From: Mangrovimonas yunxiaonensis
GTDB lineage: Bacteria; Bacteroidota; Bacteroidia; Flavobacteriales; Flavobacteriaceae
Reading direction: 5' to 3'
Assembly: GCF_000733475.1 (NCBI RefSeq)
Contig: NZ_JPFK01000003.1
Coordinates: forward strand, 186,001 to 250,000
Length of the DNA: 64,000 nt
Both the position numbers and the translations under genes were made by a program. The notes beneath the pieces are model-generated. The model searched no databases. It was not told the origin of the DNA and worked only from the letters and a program-made list of their open reading frames with translations. How positions within the stretch are numbered: position 1 is the stretch's first letter; the number at the start of each line of letters is the position of its first letter. Of the stretch, positions 53,290-63,054 are shown piece by piece.

Positions 53290-53582
53290 ACGTACCCTTG
53301 TATAATACCTATAAGGGTATTGGCATCCTGCTCGCCGCTATGGCGCCATTTCATCTCGCCATTTTTGTAGATGATTAAGGTTGGCAGGCCTTTTACCCGC
53401 AGGGCTTCGGCAAGCTCCTTGTTTTTTTCAACGTCTATCTTTATTACCTTGGCCTTATCGCCCAAAGCTGCAGCAACGTCTCTTAGCACAGGATGCATTG
53501 CGGTAGATTGCTCGTTCCACTCTGTAAAAAAATCGAGTAAAACCGGCACGTCTACATCTATAAGTTCTCCAAATTTCGACAT
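53286..53582 (-). CDS. Thioredoxin-fold protein lacking the active-site cysteines
   Basis: The 98-residue protein has the thioredoxin layout: PVLLDFFTEWNEQSTAMHP in place of the usual WCGPC site, then KIDVEKNKELAEALRVKG, the cis-proline LPTLIIYKNGEM and SGEQDANTLIGII. Both cysteines of the CxxC are replaced (WNEQS), and there is no Cys anywhere in the protein, so disulfide exchange is impossible. It may act as a chaperone or binding module. It is a stand-alone gene converging on the deacetylase. Confidence 0.9.
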   Translation of the reverse strand: MSKFGELIDVDVPVLLDFFTEWNEQSTAMHPVLRDVAAALGDKAKVIKIDVEKNKELAEALRVKGLPTLIIYKNGEMKWRHSGEQDANTLIGIIQGYV

Positions 53583-53715
53583 ACATTTAAAGATTTAAGT
53601 CAAATGCACTATACAAACCTACATATTTTTTTTAAAACATGATGAAATCCTGTTTAATAGTTCACCTACAACACCTTAATTATAAATATAGTATTTTCTT
53701 ATAACAAAATAACCT

Positions 53716-54948
53716 CTAAGCGCTTTTTCCTTTTTTAAGCTCGATTACGGTTACCTCTGGCCAAACCCCTACACGCCCTGGAAAAGCATGATACCCAAAG
53801 CCCCTATTAACATTAATAAAACGACCAAGCTCCTCATACAGTCCCGCCCATTGCTTATAAACGTATTTTGAAGGACTCCATTTTATAAGTCCCGGAATTT
53901 CAATACCCATTTGCAAACCATGGGTATGCCCGCTAAGCGTTAAGTGGTAGTGAAAATCGTCTTGTTTTACTTCGTACTCCCAATGCGAAGGGTCGTGAGT
54001 CATTAAAATTTTAAAATCGTTTTTATCAACCCCTGCCGAGGCTTTTGGCAAATCTCCAGCCTGATTAAACCCTTTCCCCCAATTTTCTACACCTATAAGC
54101 GCCAAACGGTCACCGTCTTTTTCTATGTAACGGTGCTCGTTCATCAACAGCTCAAATCCTATTTGGGGATGCACCTCCTGAATGGCCTTAAAATTGGCCG
54201 CTTTGTCTGCTTGGGTATTCCAATCAACATAATCGCCATAGTCATGATTTCCTAAAACAGAATACTTCCCCATAGGGGCTTTTAGTTTAGAAAACATGCT
54301 TATCCAATGGGTCATCTCGCTGGCCACGTTGTTTACAATATCGCCAGTAAACAGAATCACGTCAGATTCCTGCTCGTTAATCAAATCGACCCCATATTGA
54401 ATTTTCTTGGCATTGGTAAAGCTACCCGAATGAATGTCGGAAATTTGGGTAATCTTAAAACCATCGAAAGCCGCTGGAAGATCATCAAAAGTCAGTTGGT
54501 ATTTTAGCACCTTGTAATTGTATCGCCCTTGAATAATCCCATACAGAAAAGACGCCAAAGGAATGGCAGCAAGCCCCAAAGCCATTTTCGACAAAAACTC
54601 CCGCCTACCGCCTATGGGCTGCGTTTCTCCTGGCGTGATCCAGCTAAATAGCTTAGCAGCCATTCTAAACACATCCTCACCAAACATTACCGCTATTATA
54701 ACGCCTTTGGGGATTAAAATGGTTAACATAAACCCAACGGCATACTGAAACTCCAGCGTTTGCCCAACACTTCTAGACGTAGAAAAAATAACGTATATTA
54801 AATTAATATAAACCAAGGCCGATACTACCAACCAAACCAGGCGTATATACCTGTTTTTGGTTACGGTTTTTAGCGCCTGAAACGCATAAAGCTCTACAAT
54901 AAGTATAATTATTGAAAGCACCACCAACCTAAGAACCCATCGCGACAT
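53716..54948 (-). CDS. Membrane-anchored metallophosphoesterase
   Basis: The 410-residue protein has about four membrane helices in the first 150 residues, then a calcineurin-like phosphoesterase domain. Its motifs are ITQISDIHSG, LFTGDIVNN, VLGNHDYGD, LMTHDPSHW and LTLSGHTHGLQMG, which together bind two metal ions. This arrangement matches YaeI/YkuE-like phosphodiesterases that act on lipid-linked or nucleotide substrates; the substrate is not known. It has a -7 element before its start and no close partner. Confidence 0.95.
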   Translation of the reverse strand: MSRWVLRLVVLSIIILIVELYAFQALKTVTKNRYIRLVWLVVSALVYINLIYVIFSTSRSVGQTLEFQYAVGFMLTILIPKGVIIAVMFGEDVFRMAAKLFSWITPGETQPIGGRREFLSKMALGLAAIPLASFLYGIIQGRYNYKVLKYQLTFDDLPAAFDGFKITQISDIHSGSFTNAKKIQYGVDLINEQESDVILFTGDIVNNVASEMTHWISMFSKLKAPMGKYSVLGNHDYGDYVDWNTQADKAANFKAIQEVHPQIGFELLMNEHRYIEKDGDRLALIGVENWGKGFNQAGDLPKASAGVDKNDFKILMTHDPSHWEYEVKQDDFHYHLTLSGHTHGLQMGIEIPGLIKWSPSKYVYKQWAGLYEELGRFINVNRGFGYHAFPGRVGVWPEVTVIELKKGKSA

Positions 54949-55287
54949 TGTGTATTTTTTATCAAAGGTAATTTAATTTGAAGGTTTTTTATACCCTAAG
55001 AAGCGCTTTAACGATACCTTAAGAATTAAGGACTTACAACTTACTGGACACCTAAACCGCAACATCCCGCACATAACACGATTTAAGAGCCATTTCCACC
55101 TCAACACATAACTCACTGAAAAACAAAGCTATGACAACATCCCTGTTTTAAATCGTGCATTTCATCGATGTTTTTTGAATTCGGATTCAGATTATCAAGA
55201 ATTTTTACAGTACAGCCATTTTTTTGAGCAGATAAGGGTTTTGCATAGTTTCTTTGGCTTAGAAATTAGAATTAAACGTTTTATAAC
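54949..55287. other. 339-base divergent gap
   Basis: It holds the promoter of the phosphoesterase gene (TACCTTTG at 54970-54963, minus). On the plus strand a TTG (55224-55226), 19 bases, TAGTTTCT (55246-55253) may serve the small secreted gene; the second element is poor. Nothing else is recognised. Confidence 0.5.
54963..54970 (-). promoter_or_regulatory. -7 element of the phosphoesterase gene
   Basis: TACCTTTG on the minus strand matches TAnnTTTG, 14 bases before the ATG. No matching TTG is seen at N19. Confidence 0.45.
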
Positions 55288-55527
55288 ATGAAAACTTTAG
55301 CTGTAACTTTTGGATTTACATTATTCGCATTAACTGCTGTAGGACAAAATACACCCACTATAGTTAAAACAAGTGGCGATGCTACTAGTTCATTCATTAT
55401 AAACACAACAACCCCTGCTAAAAAAATTAGCGACACCAAAACAACTCGCATTCTTTTAGAAGAGGATTTTAATAGAGCTGCCCTGTTGTTTAGAGCTAAA
55501 AAGTCTAAACAAGAGAAAATCTGCTAA
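55288..55527 (+). CDS. Small exported protein of unknown function
   Basis: The 79-residue product has a clear signal peptide (LAVTFGFTLFALTAVGQ) and a mature part of about 60 residues rich in T, K and S, with the end RILLEEDFNRAALLFRAKK and a final cysteine. I do not recognise a family. The codon pattern is like that of its neighbours. It converges with the aldehyde dehydrogenase gene (4 bases between stops). Confidence 0.6.
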   Translation: MKTLAVTFGFTLFALTAVGQNTPTIVKTSGDATSSFIINTTTPAKKISDTKTTRILLEEDFNRAALLFRAKKSKQEKIC

Positions 55528-55531
55528 GCGG

Positions 55532-56932
55532 TTAAAACCACTTAATTGTCCAGTCTACTATTTTTTGTTTTATGTTGGTATACGGCGGAAAAATAAACTC
55601 CGTAGCCCCTTTGGTATGCTGCTTTAACACCGCCCGGCGGTTAGAGAAAGCCTCAAACCCATAAAACCCGTGACTCTTACCAATACCGCTATTGTTGCTG
55701 CCTCCAAACGGCAAATAATGGTTACTATACTGCAACACATTATTGTTAATGGCCGTCGTTCCTGCTCTGGTATGTTTTATAATATAATTGGTGTTTTGCT
55801 TTCTCTTACTATAAATATAAAGCGCCAAGGGTTTGGGCTTTGTGTTGATATAAGCAATAGCTTCCGCTATGGTTTTATAGGTTTTTATAGGAAGAATGGG
55901 ACCGAAAATCTCGTCTTGTAGTAAGCTAGCCTCTTCGGGCAAGTTAGAAATTACCGTAGGTGCTATAAACCGTTCTGCTTTGTTTAATGTGCCGCCCACT
56001 TCAATAGTGGCATTAAGCTGTTGGGCATTCTCAATGTAACCTTGCAATCTGTCGAAATGCGCCTCATTTACCACCCGACTATAAGCACTAGATTGCTCTG
56101 CATGCGCTGTATAAAACGTTTTTAAATGTGCTTTAATTTCTGAGATAAACGCATCTTTTACGGTTTCATCTATTAAAATATAATCGGGCGAAACACAAAT
56201 TTGGCCATTGTTTAAAAATTTCCCCCAAGCAATTTTGCGAGCAGCCTTGCTAATATTAGCTGTTTTATCGATAATGGTTGGCGACTTGCCCCCAAGCTCT
56301 AAAGTTACCGAGGCCAAATGTTCTGCAGCGGCTTTCATAACAATTTTACCAACCGCAGGCGATCCCGTAAAGAAAATATGATTAAAAGGCAATTGCAGCA
56401 AGGCCTTCGAAGTTGCTACAGCGCCTTCTACCAAAGCCACTTCATCTTCTGTAAAGATATCGGCCACAATATCGGCCATAACTTTAGAGCTGTGAGGCGT
56501 CATTTCCGAAGGCTTTAAAACAACCGCATTCCCAGCTGCTATGGCACTTACCAAAGGGCCAAAAGTTAAATTAAAAGGGAAGTTCCAAGGCGATATAATT
56601 AGGCAAACCCCTTTAGGCTCGTAAGTTACCCACGAAGATGCCCCCAGCAACGCCATAGGGGTTTCTACCTTTTGGCGTTTCATCCAGGATTTTAAATTTG
56701 CCGAAACAAACTTAATCTCGCTTACTACGGGGTAAATCTCGGTAAGATCTACTTCTAGCTCCGGTTTTTTAAAGTCGTTATAAAGTGCAGCTCTTATCTT
56801 ATCCTTATAAGTCACCTCAATGGCATGGCGCAAGGCTTTAAGCTTTTTTAAACGGGCTTTATACGTTGTATTGCCAACTTTAAACCGATTGTTTTTCTGA
56901 TGGTTAAATAATGTTATGTATGGGTTTTCCAA
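55532..56932 (-). CDS. Aldehyde dehydrogenase (class 3 / fatty aldehyde type)
   Basis: The 466-residue enzyme oxidises aldehydes to acids with NAD(P). The catalytic cysteine is in NNGQICVSPDY and the general base glutamate in VTLELGGKSP; the nucleotide-binding segment IISPWNFPFNLTFGPLV is present. A C-terminal hydrophobic end (KIVDWTIKWF) is like membrane-associated fatty ALDHs. The first codon appears to be TTG (56932); the next ATG lies about 80 codons inside conserved sequence. It is a single gene divergent from polA. Confidence 0.93.
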   Translation of the reverse strand: MENPYITLFNHQKNNRFKVGNTTYKARLKKLKALRHAIEVTYKDKIRAALYNDFKKPELEVDLTEIYPVVSEIKFVSANLKSWMKRQKVETPMALLGASSWVTYEPKGVCLIISPWNFPFNLTFGPLVSAIAAGNAVVLKPSEMTPHSSKVMADIVADIFTEDEVALVEGAVATSKALLQLPFNHIFFTGSPAVGKIVMKAAAEHLASVTLELGGKSPTIIDKTANISKAARKIAWGKFLNNGQICVSPDYILIDETVKDAFISEIKAHLKTFYTAHAEQSSAYSRVVNEAHFDRLQGYIENAQQLNATIEVGGTLNKAERFIAPTVISNLPEEASLLQDEIFGPILPIKTYKTIAEAIAYINTKPKPLALYIYSKRKQNTNYIIKHTRAGTTAINNNVLQYSNHYLPFGGSNNSGIGKSHGFYGFEAFSNRRAVLKQHTKGATEFIFPPYTNIKQKIVDWTIKWF

Positions 56933-57035
56933 AATGACAGTGAATTTACGCTTGTGTAAAATACAAATTGCAAATCAATTTCGTTATAATCTTTTATAGT
57001 TTTCGTAGTTTTACGCTTCTTACAAAACACAATTC

Positions 57036-59912
57036 ATGTCAGCACAAAAACGTTTGTTCCTTGTCGATGCCTATGCCTTAATTTTCCGTGGCTATTATGC
57101 ATTCATAAAAAACCCAAGAATTAACAGCAAAGGGGTAGACACCTCGGCTATTATGGGATTTATGAATTCGCTTTTAGATGTGATAAAGCGAGAACGCCCA
57201 GACCATCTAGCCGTTTGTTTTGACAAAGGCGGCAGTATTGATCGCGTAGAAATGTTCGAGGCCTATAAAGCCAATAGAGATGAAACTCCAGAAGCCATAA
57301 AAGTGGCCGTACCATACATTCAGGATATTTTAAAGGCCATGCACATTCCCATTATGGTAAAGGAAGGCTACGAAGCCGACGATGTTATAGGCACGCTCTC
57401 CAAACAGGCCGAAAAACAAGGCTACCAAACCTTTATGGTTACCCCCGATAAGGATTTCGCCCAATTGGTTTCAGACAATATTTTTATGTACCGCCCAAAA
57501 GCGTTTGGTGGCGGTTACGAAACCTGGGGCATTCCCGAAGTACAGAAAAAATTTGAAGTAGAACGCCCAGAGCAAGTCATTGATTTTTTGGGTATGATGG
57601 GCGACTCTAGCGATAACATTCCCGGCCTGCCTGGTGTTGGCGAAAAAACTGCCAAAAAATTCATTAAAGCCTATGGTAGCATGGAAGGCCTATATGCGCA
57701 TATTGATGAGCTTAAAGGCAAAATGAAAGAAAAGGTAGCTGCCAATCAGGAGTTGGGATTACTCTCTAAAAAGCTAGCGACCATTATGCTAGACGTCCCT
57801 GTGGAATTTGACGAAAAAGACTTCGAAATGTCCGAGCCCGATATTGAAGGGGTAACACGTATTTTCCAAGAGCTAGAATTTAGACGCCTGACCGAAAACT
57901 TTTTAAAAACCTTCGCTTCCGAAGTTGAAAGTACAAACGCTTCAGCAAATCCTAATACAAATGGCGCTTCGAGCGCAGTTGAGAAAGCAACGTCCAAACC
58001 TTCCTCCAACTCAGGGCCAAAAACTGCAGGCGCGGGACAGTTTTCGCTATTTGGAAACGATGGCGATGCACCAACTAAAGCCCAAAGCCAATACACAAGA
58101 AACACAACCAAAACCACAAGTCATTTTTACCAAAGTATTAGTACTCCTTTAGCCAAACAGCTTTTTTTAGAAAAGCTCATGCTGCAAAAATCGGTGTGCT
58201 TTGATACCGAAACCACAGGATTAAACCCTTTACAAGCCCAATTGGTAGGCATAGCCTTTTCTTGGGAAACCGGCAAAGGATTTTACCTCCCTTTTCCCGA
58301 AGACCAAACAGCTGCCCAAAGTTTAATTGACGAGCTACGCCCGTTTTTTGAAAGCGAAGCCATAGAAAAAATAGGCCAAAACTTAAAATACGACATCAAA
58401 GTTTTAGCGAAATACAACATTGAGGTGAAAGGCAAATTGTTCGATACCATGCTCGCGCATTACCTTATCAACCCAGACATGCGCCATAATATGGATGTGC
58501 TTGCAGAAACCTATCTCAACTACACCCCTATTTCTATAGAGGCTCTTATTGGCAAAAAAGGGAAAAACCAGTTGTCAATGCGGGAGGTTGCCTTAGAGCA
58601 ACAAACCGAATACGCCGTAGAAGACGCCGATATTACACTTCAGTTAAAAGAACATTTTCAAAATGAACTGGGCCAGGCCAACACCCAAACCTTGTTCGAT
58701 GATATTGAAATCCCCTTGCTTCGCGTTTTGGCCGACATGGAGTTGGAAGGCATTAATTTAGACACCCCGTTTTTAAATGCCCTATCTGAAGATCTGGATA
58801 AAGACATCAAGGATTTAGAAGCTAAAATTTATAACGATGCCGGAGAAACATTCAACATTGCCTCCCCAAAGCAATTGGGTGAGATTCTATTTGGCAAGCT
58901 CAAATTGGTAGACAAGCCTAAAAAAACAAAATCGGGGCAATATTCTACCGCCGAGGACGTATTGAGCTATCTGGCAAAAGACCACAGCATTATTAGGCAT
59001 GTATTGGACTACCGCGGCCTTACCAAACTTAAAAGCACCTATGTAGATGCCTTGCCAGAACAAGTCGATCCTACCACCAACCACGTACACACAGACTATA
59101 TGCAAACCGTTGCGGCTACCGGGCGTTTAAGCAGCAACAACCCCAACTTACAAAACATTCCCATTCGTACCGAACGCGGCAGACAAGTGCGCAAGGCCTT
59201 TATTCCGCGAAGCGAAGACTACACCCTACTCGCCGCCGATTACAGCCAAATTGAATTACGTATTATTGCTGCCTTAAGCGAAGAAGAAACCATGATTGAA
59301 GCTTTTAAAAATGGTGAAGATATTCATGCTTCAACTGCAGCCAAAGTATTTAATGTTCCAATTTCTGAAGTAACCCGTGAACAACGTAGCAATGCTAAAA
59401 CCGTAAACTTTGGAATTATCTATGGTGTATCGGCTTTTGGACTTAGCAACCAAACTTCTTTAAACCGTACCGAAGCCAAAGAATTAATAGATACCTATTA
59501 CGCCACATATCCTAAATTAAAAAGTTACATAGGAAAACAAGTGGATTTTGCTCGCGACCACGGCTATGTACAAACCGTTTTGGGTCGTAGAAGATATTTA
59601 AAAGACATTAACTCTAGAAATGCCGTTGTTCGTGGTGCCGCAGAACGTAATGCCGTTAATGCGCCTATTCAAGGTAGTGCTGCCGATATTATTAAATTGG
59701 CTATGATTTCCATTCATAAAAAGTTAAAAGATGGTAACTTTAAAACTAAAATGCTATTGCAAGTACATGATGAGTTGGTATTTGATGTTTACAAACCTGA
59801 ATTAGAAACCGTTTCTAAACTTATTAAAACCGACATGGAACAAGCTTACAGACTTGTTGTTCCTTTAGATGTTGATGTAGATACTGGCGATAATTGGTTA
59901 GAAGCACACTAA
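57036..59912 (+). CDS. polA: DNA polymerase I
   Basis: The 958-residue enzyme fills gaps and removes RNA primers. The 5'-3' exonuclease comes first (1-290; KEGYEADDVIGT and SSDNIPGLPGVGEK). A linker with Ser/Thr/Asn/Ala low complexity (about 295-345) follows. The 3'-5' exonuclease has an intact FDTETTGL (about 388). The polymerase has ADYSQIELR (motif A, about 735) and QVHDELVFD (motif C, about 910). Proofreading residues are retained, unlike many small PolAs. The last 600 bases use more codons ending in T than the rest of the gene. Confidence 0.98.
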   Translation: MSAQKRLFLVDAYALIFRGYYAFIKNPRINSKGVDTSAIMGFMNSLLDVIKRERPDHLAVCFDKGGSIDRVEMFEAYKANRDETPEAIKVAVPYIQDILKAMHIPIMVKEGYEADDVIGTLSKQAEKQGYQTFMVTPDKDFAQLVSDNIFMYRPKAFGGGYETWGIPEVQKKFEVERPEQVIDFLGMMGDSSDNIPGLPGVGEKTAKKFIKAYGSMEGLYAHIDELKGKMKEKVAANQELGLLSKKLATIMLDVPVEFDEKDFEMSEPDIEGVTRIFQELEFRRLTENFLKTFASEVESTNASANPNTNGASSAVEKATSKPSSNSGPKTAGAGQFSLFGNDGDAPTKAQSQYTRNTTKTTSHFYQSISTPLAKQLFLEKLMLQKSVCFDTETTGLNPLQAQLVGIAFSWETGKGFYLPFPEDQTAAQSLIDELRPFFESEAIEKIGQNLKYDIKVLAKYNIEVKGKLFDTMLAHYLINPDMRHNMDVLAETYLNYTPISIEALIGKKGKNQLSMREVALEQQTEYAVEDADITLQLKEHFQNELGQANTQTLFDDIEIPLLRVLADMELEGINLDTPFLNALSEDLDKDIKDLEAKIYNDAGETFNIASPKQLGEILFGKLKLVDKPKKTKSGQYSTAEDVLSYLAKDHSIIRHVLDYRGLTKLKSTYVDALPEQVDPTTNHVHTDYMQTVAATGRLSSNNPNLQNIPIRTERGRQVRKAFIPRSEDYTLLAADYSQIELRIIAALSEEETMIEAFKNGEDIHASTAAKVFNVPISEVTREQRSNAKTVNFGIIYGVSAFGLSNQTSLNRTEAKELIDTYYATYPKLKSYIGKQVDFARDHGYVQTVLGRRRYLKDINSRNAVVRGAAERNAVNAPIQGSAADIIKLAMISIHKKLKDGNFKTKMLLQVHDELVFDVYKPELETVSKLIKTDMEQAYRLVVPLDVDVDTGDNWLEAH

Positions 59913-59917
59913 CTCAC

Positions 59918-61081
59918 TTACAAGTCGGTTAATAAAAATTTGTTCTCAAGTTTATCATAAGCCATTGTGTCCCATTTTTTAAGCACGTGAACATAATACC
60001 CGTATGGCTTGTGTTGAAAGAATGATTTTTCTTTATAGTAGTATTTACCTTCAACCTCTGTAAATTTTTCTCGGTCTCCAACCGTCATGTTAGAAACATC
60101 TACTTCCACCTGTGGAAACTCGAACGAATCAATTTCCATAATCTTCCCTGTTGGGTAATAATTTATGTCGTCTATAAACTCTGGCATCTCAACTTGCCCA
60201 AACCTAAAATCGACAAATTTATTAATAAGCGAATTTGAATGTTTAATATGGTTTTTTAATCCGTCTTCAAATAGCTTTACCAATATATGTTTCCCAAAAT
60301 TCTTGACATCGAACTCCGCTTCGCCAAATATCCATGACGCAATGGTTTCTTTATGGAGGAGTTTGTCATCTTCATTATAATTAATAGGAAGTTCTGGAAT
60401 AGGGTCTTCAGGATTTACAACTAAAAAACTGCTATCTTTAAAGAGCCGATTGTAATTGTTGGCAAATTCGTGATTGCCAGACATGGGCGCCGCAAAAGCA
60501 TAGGTTTTAAACGTGGTAGCCTTGCTAAACGTATGTTTTGGCAAATGCTCGAGATAGGCGCGTGTTAAGGTTGCCAAAGCACCACCTTGACTGTGCCCTG
60601 TTATTATAATATGGTGTATGCCTTTTTGATTTAACCTTCTAACTTGTGCAATAATGTTCTCCGATAACATGATTACCGTTAAGGCATATCCGGAATGCAC
60701 CGCAGCGCTATCGGTTTTTGAAAAGGTGTATTCGTACAATTTTTCCTTTACAGTCATAGAGCCTTTTGCCGGTATCATGGCAGCATAGCAATTTTCTACC
60801 CAGCTAATTATTTTATCTGTAGACCCACGAAAACTAATTATGCCATACACCCCATTATCGAACACTCTAAACTTATTATCCATAGCCATGACACCAGAAT
60901 CGTAGTTAAGAGCAAACCCGGCAGGTAAAATATCTTGATGCTCTCCAAACTGCCTATCAAAATTAAAAGTATTGCACGCCGCAATACTAGAAACAACTTC
61001 CTGCGTATTAAACCCGTTATTAAACTGCCCAAAACACTTGGCTGTAACCAGTAATGTTATAATGATAATATGCTTTGCCAT
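59918..61081 (-). CDS. Exported class 3 lipase-like protein
   Basis: I chose ATG 61081 (387 aa), which leads into the signal peptide (HIIIITLLVTAKCFGQ). The class 3 lipase core has ISFRGSTDKIISW and the nucleophile elbow IITGHSQGGALATL. The likely acid is in VNPEDPIPEL. A long C-terminal part (about 290-387) is not recognised. The reaction is expected to be ester hydrolysis of lipids, exported to the periplasm or beyond. It converges with polA. Confidence 0.88.
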   Translation of the reverse strand: MAKHIIIITLLVTAKCFGQFNNGFNTQEVVSSIAACNTFNFDRQFGEHQDILPAGFALNYDSGVMAMDNKFRVFDNGVYGIISFRGSTDKIISWVENCYAAMIPAKGSMTVKEKLYEYTFSKTDSAAVHSGYALTVIMLSENIIAQVRRLNQKGIHHIIITGHSQGGALATLTRAYLEHLPKHTFSKATTFKTYAFAAPMSGNHEFANNYNRLFKDSSFLVVNPEDPIPELPINYNEDDKLLHKETIASWIFGEAEFDVKNFGKHILVKLFEDGLKNHIKHSNSLINKFVDFRFGQVEMPEFIDDINYYPTGKIMEIDSFEFPQVEVDVSNMTVGDREKFTEVEGKYYYKEKSFFQHKPYGYYVHVLKKWDTMAYDKLENKFLLTDL

Positions 61082-61210
61082 AACCCTATTTGTTTTAATT
61101 ACACTGCTTAAAAGCATATAATAAAAACGTCGGCAAAGTGGAAGTTAGTCTTTTTTAGCTTGGTTTTTTTGTCGGTAAACCCCTTAGCTACTAAAAATTA
61201 TGCCGAGTGT

Positions 61211-61240
61211 TTGGTAATCAAATAGATTATCGTAAATTTG
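61211..61240 (+). promoter_or_regulatory. rplM-rpsI promoter
   Basis: TTG (61211-61213), 19 bases, TAAATTTG (61233-61240): an exact match to the Bacteroidota consensus, 48 bases before the rplM start. Confidence 0.8.
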
Positions 61241-61287
61241 CAAACTCTTTTTAAGAGAGGAATGTTTAATAATTAAATTTAAAAAGT

Positions 61288-61743
61288 GTGGACACATTAA
61301 GCTACAAAACCGTTTCGGCAAACAAAGCCACTGTAAATAAAGAGTGGGTTTTGGTAGACGCTGAAGGGCAGACTTTAGGTCGCTTAGCTTCAAAAGTTGC
61401 AAAACTTTTAAGAGGCAAGCACAAGCCTAACTTCACACCACACGTTGATTGTGGCGATAACGTAATTGTTATCAATGCTGAAAAAATCAACTTAACTGGA
61501 AACAAATGGAACGACAAGACGTACATTCGTCACACGGGCTATCCAGGTGGGCAAAGAAGTTTAACTGCCGAAGAACTATTCGCTAAAGATCCAGCGAGAT
61601 TAGTTGAGAAATCTGTAAAAGGGATGTTACCTAAAAACAAGTTAGGAGCAAACTTATTCAGAAACTTAAATGTTTATGTAGGCGCCGAGCACAATCACGA
61701 TGCTCAAAAGCCTAAAACAATTAACTTAAACGAATTTAACTAA
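61288..61743 (+). CDS. rplM: 50S ribosomal protein L13
   Basis: L13 is an early-assembly protein of the large subunit. At 151 aa it has normal length, with conserved segments [18 protein letters not shown] and [12 protein letters not shown]. The start codon is GTG (61288), and the product begins [15 protein letters not shown] as expected from related species. Its TAA stop overlaps the rpsI ATG by one base. Confidence 0.98.
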   Translation: MDTLSYKTVSANKATVNKEWVLVDAEGQTLGRLASKVAKLLRGKHKPNFTPHVDCGDNVIVINAEKINLTGNKWNDKTYIRHTGYPGGQRSLTAEELFAKDPARLVEKSVKGMLPKNKLGANLFRNLNVYVGAEHNHDAQKPKTINLNEFN

Positions 61744-62129
61744 TGGAAGTAATTCACAAAATTGGCCGTAGAAAAACGGCTGTTGCCCGTGTATATGTTG
61801 CGCCTGGCAAAGGAAACATCACGGTAAACAAAAAAGAATTAAATACTTACTTCCCAACTGCAACTTTACAGTACAAAGTAAACCAACCATTGGCCATGAC
61901 CAATAACCAGGAGAACTTTGATATTTCTGTAAACGTATTTGGTGGTGGTATTACAGGTCAAGCCGAAGCTGTTCGTTTAGCCATTTCGCGTGCTATGTGC
62001 GAGCTAGACGAGGAAAACAGAGGCATTTTAAAGCCTGAAGGTTTATTAACAAGAGATCCAAGAATGGTAGAGCGTAAGAAATTCGGTCAGAAAAAAGCGC
62101 GTAAGAAATTCCAATTCTCTAAACGTTAA
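61743..62129 (+). CDS. rpsI: 30S ribosomal protein S9
   Basis: S9 reaches into the decoding centre with its C-terminal tail, here ending KARKKFQFSKR. At 128 aa it has normal length; the N-terminal IGRRKTAVARVYVAPGKG and central FGGGITGQAEAVRLA are conserved. Translation is coupled to rplM through TAATG. The pair L13-S9 is the common arrangement. Confidence 0.98.
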   Translation: MEVIHKIGRRKTAVARVYVAPGKGNITVNKKELNTYFPTATLQYKVNQPLAMTNNQENFDISVNVFGGGITGQAEAVRLAISRAMCELDEENRGILKPEGLLTRDPRMVERKKFGQKKARKKFQFSKR

Positions 62130-62190
62130 TATTTTAAACAAAATTTTAATCCGTTATTGTTGCCCCAGACCACTTGGTTTGGATTTAGTT

Positions 62191-62236
62191 TAGCATCTAA
62201 ATGGTTAAGGCCGAAATCGCCACTTAGCCATTGCTA
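62191..62236 (+). promoter_or_regulatory. Possible structured leader before rpsB
   Basis: AATGGTTAAG (62200-62209) can pair with CTTAGCCATT (62223-62232) with one G-U pair, and TAGC (about 62192-62195) with GCTA (62233-62236). The loop region includes GCCGAAATCGC. It lies 28 bases before the rpsB ATG and could be an S2 regulatory leader. No family was matched. Confidence 0.35.
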
Positions 62237-62264
62237 ATTCAACAGAACGTAAACTATTACAAAA

Positions 62265-63026
62265 ATGGCAAAAGCAGAAGTAAAAGAGTTATTAGAAGCA
62301 GGTGTACACTTTGGTCACCTAACTCGCAAATGGGATCCAAACATGGCTCCTTACGTATATATGGAGCGTAATGGCATCCATATTATCAACCTCTACAAAA
62401 CAGCAGCTAAGATTGAAGAAGCAGGCGCCGCATTAAGCAAAATCGCTGCTTCTGGACGCAAAATCTTATTCGTTGCTACAAAAAAACAAGCCAAAGACAT
62501 CGTTGCCGAAAAAGCAGGTAACATTAACATGCCGTACATCACCGAAAGATGGCCAGGTGGTATGTTAACAAACTTTGTAACCATTAGAAAAGCGGTTAAG
62601 AAAATGGCTGCCATCGACAGAATGAAAAAAGATGGCACCTTCGAATCTCTTTCTAAAAAAGAGCGTTTACAAGTAGACCGTCAACGTGCTAAACTGGAAA
62701 AGAACCTTGGTTCTATTACCGACATGACACGTTTACCGGGCGCGTTATTTGTAGTGGACATTAAACGTGAACACATTGCAATTAAAGAAGCACAAAAATT
62801 AAACATTCCTATTTTTGCTATGGTAGATACCAACTCAGACCCACGTCAGGTTGATTATGTTATCCCAGCAAACGACGATGCTTCAAAATCTATAGAGAAA
62901 ATATTATCGCATGTAACAGATGCTGTTGCTAACGGGCTTCAAGAGCGCAAAGCAGACAAAGAAGCATCTAAACCTACTCCTAAAAAAGCAGCCGTTAAAA
63001 AAGCCGCTTCAGAAGAGGAAGAATAA
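62265..63026 (+). CDS. rpsB: 30S ribosomal protein S2
   Basis: At 253 aa, S2 has its conserved blocks: LLEAGVHFGHLTRKWDP, ERWPGGMLTNF and DTNSDPRQVDYVIPANDD. The final 30 residues are a charged K/A/E-rich tail. It starts 135 bases after rpsI and is followed by tsf, as in most bacteria. Confidence 0.98.
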   Translation: MAKAEVKELLEAGVHFGHLTRKWDPNMAPYVYMERNGIHIINLYKTAAKIEEAGAALSKIAASGRKILFVATKKQAKDIVAEKAGNINMPYITERWPGGMLTNFVTIRKAVKKMAAIDRMKKDGTFESLSKKERLQVDRQRAKLEKNLGSITDMTRLPGALFVVDIKREHIAIKEAQKLNIPIFAMVDTNSDPRQVDYVIPANDDASKSIEKILSHVTDAVANGLQERKADKEASKPTPKKAAVKKAASEEEE

Positions 63027-63054
63027 ACTAAACATAATATTTACTTAACACATT

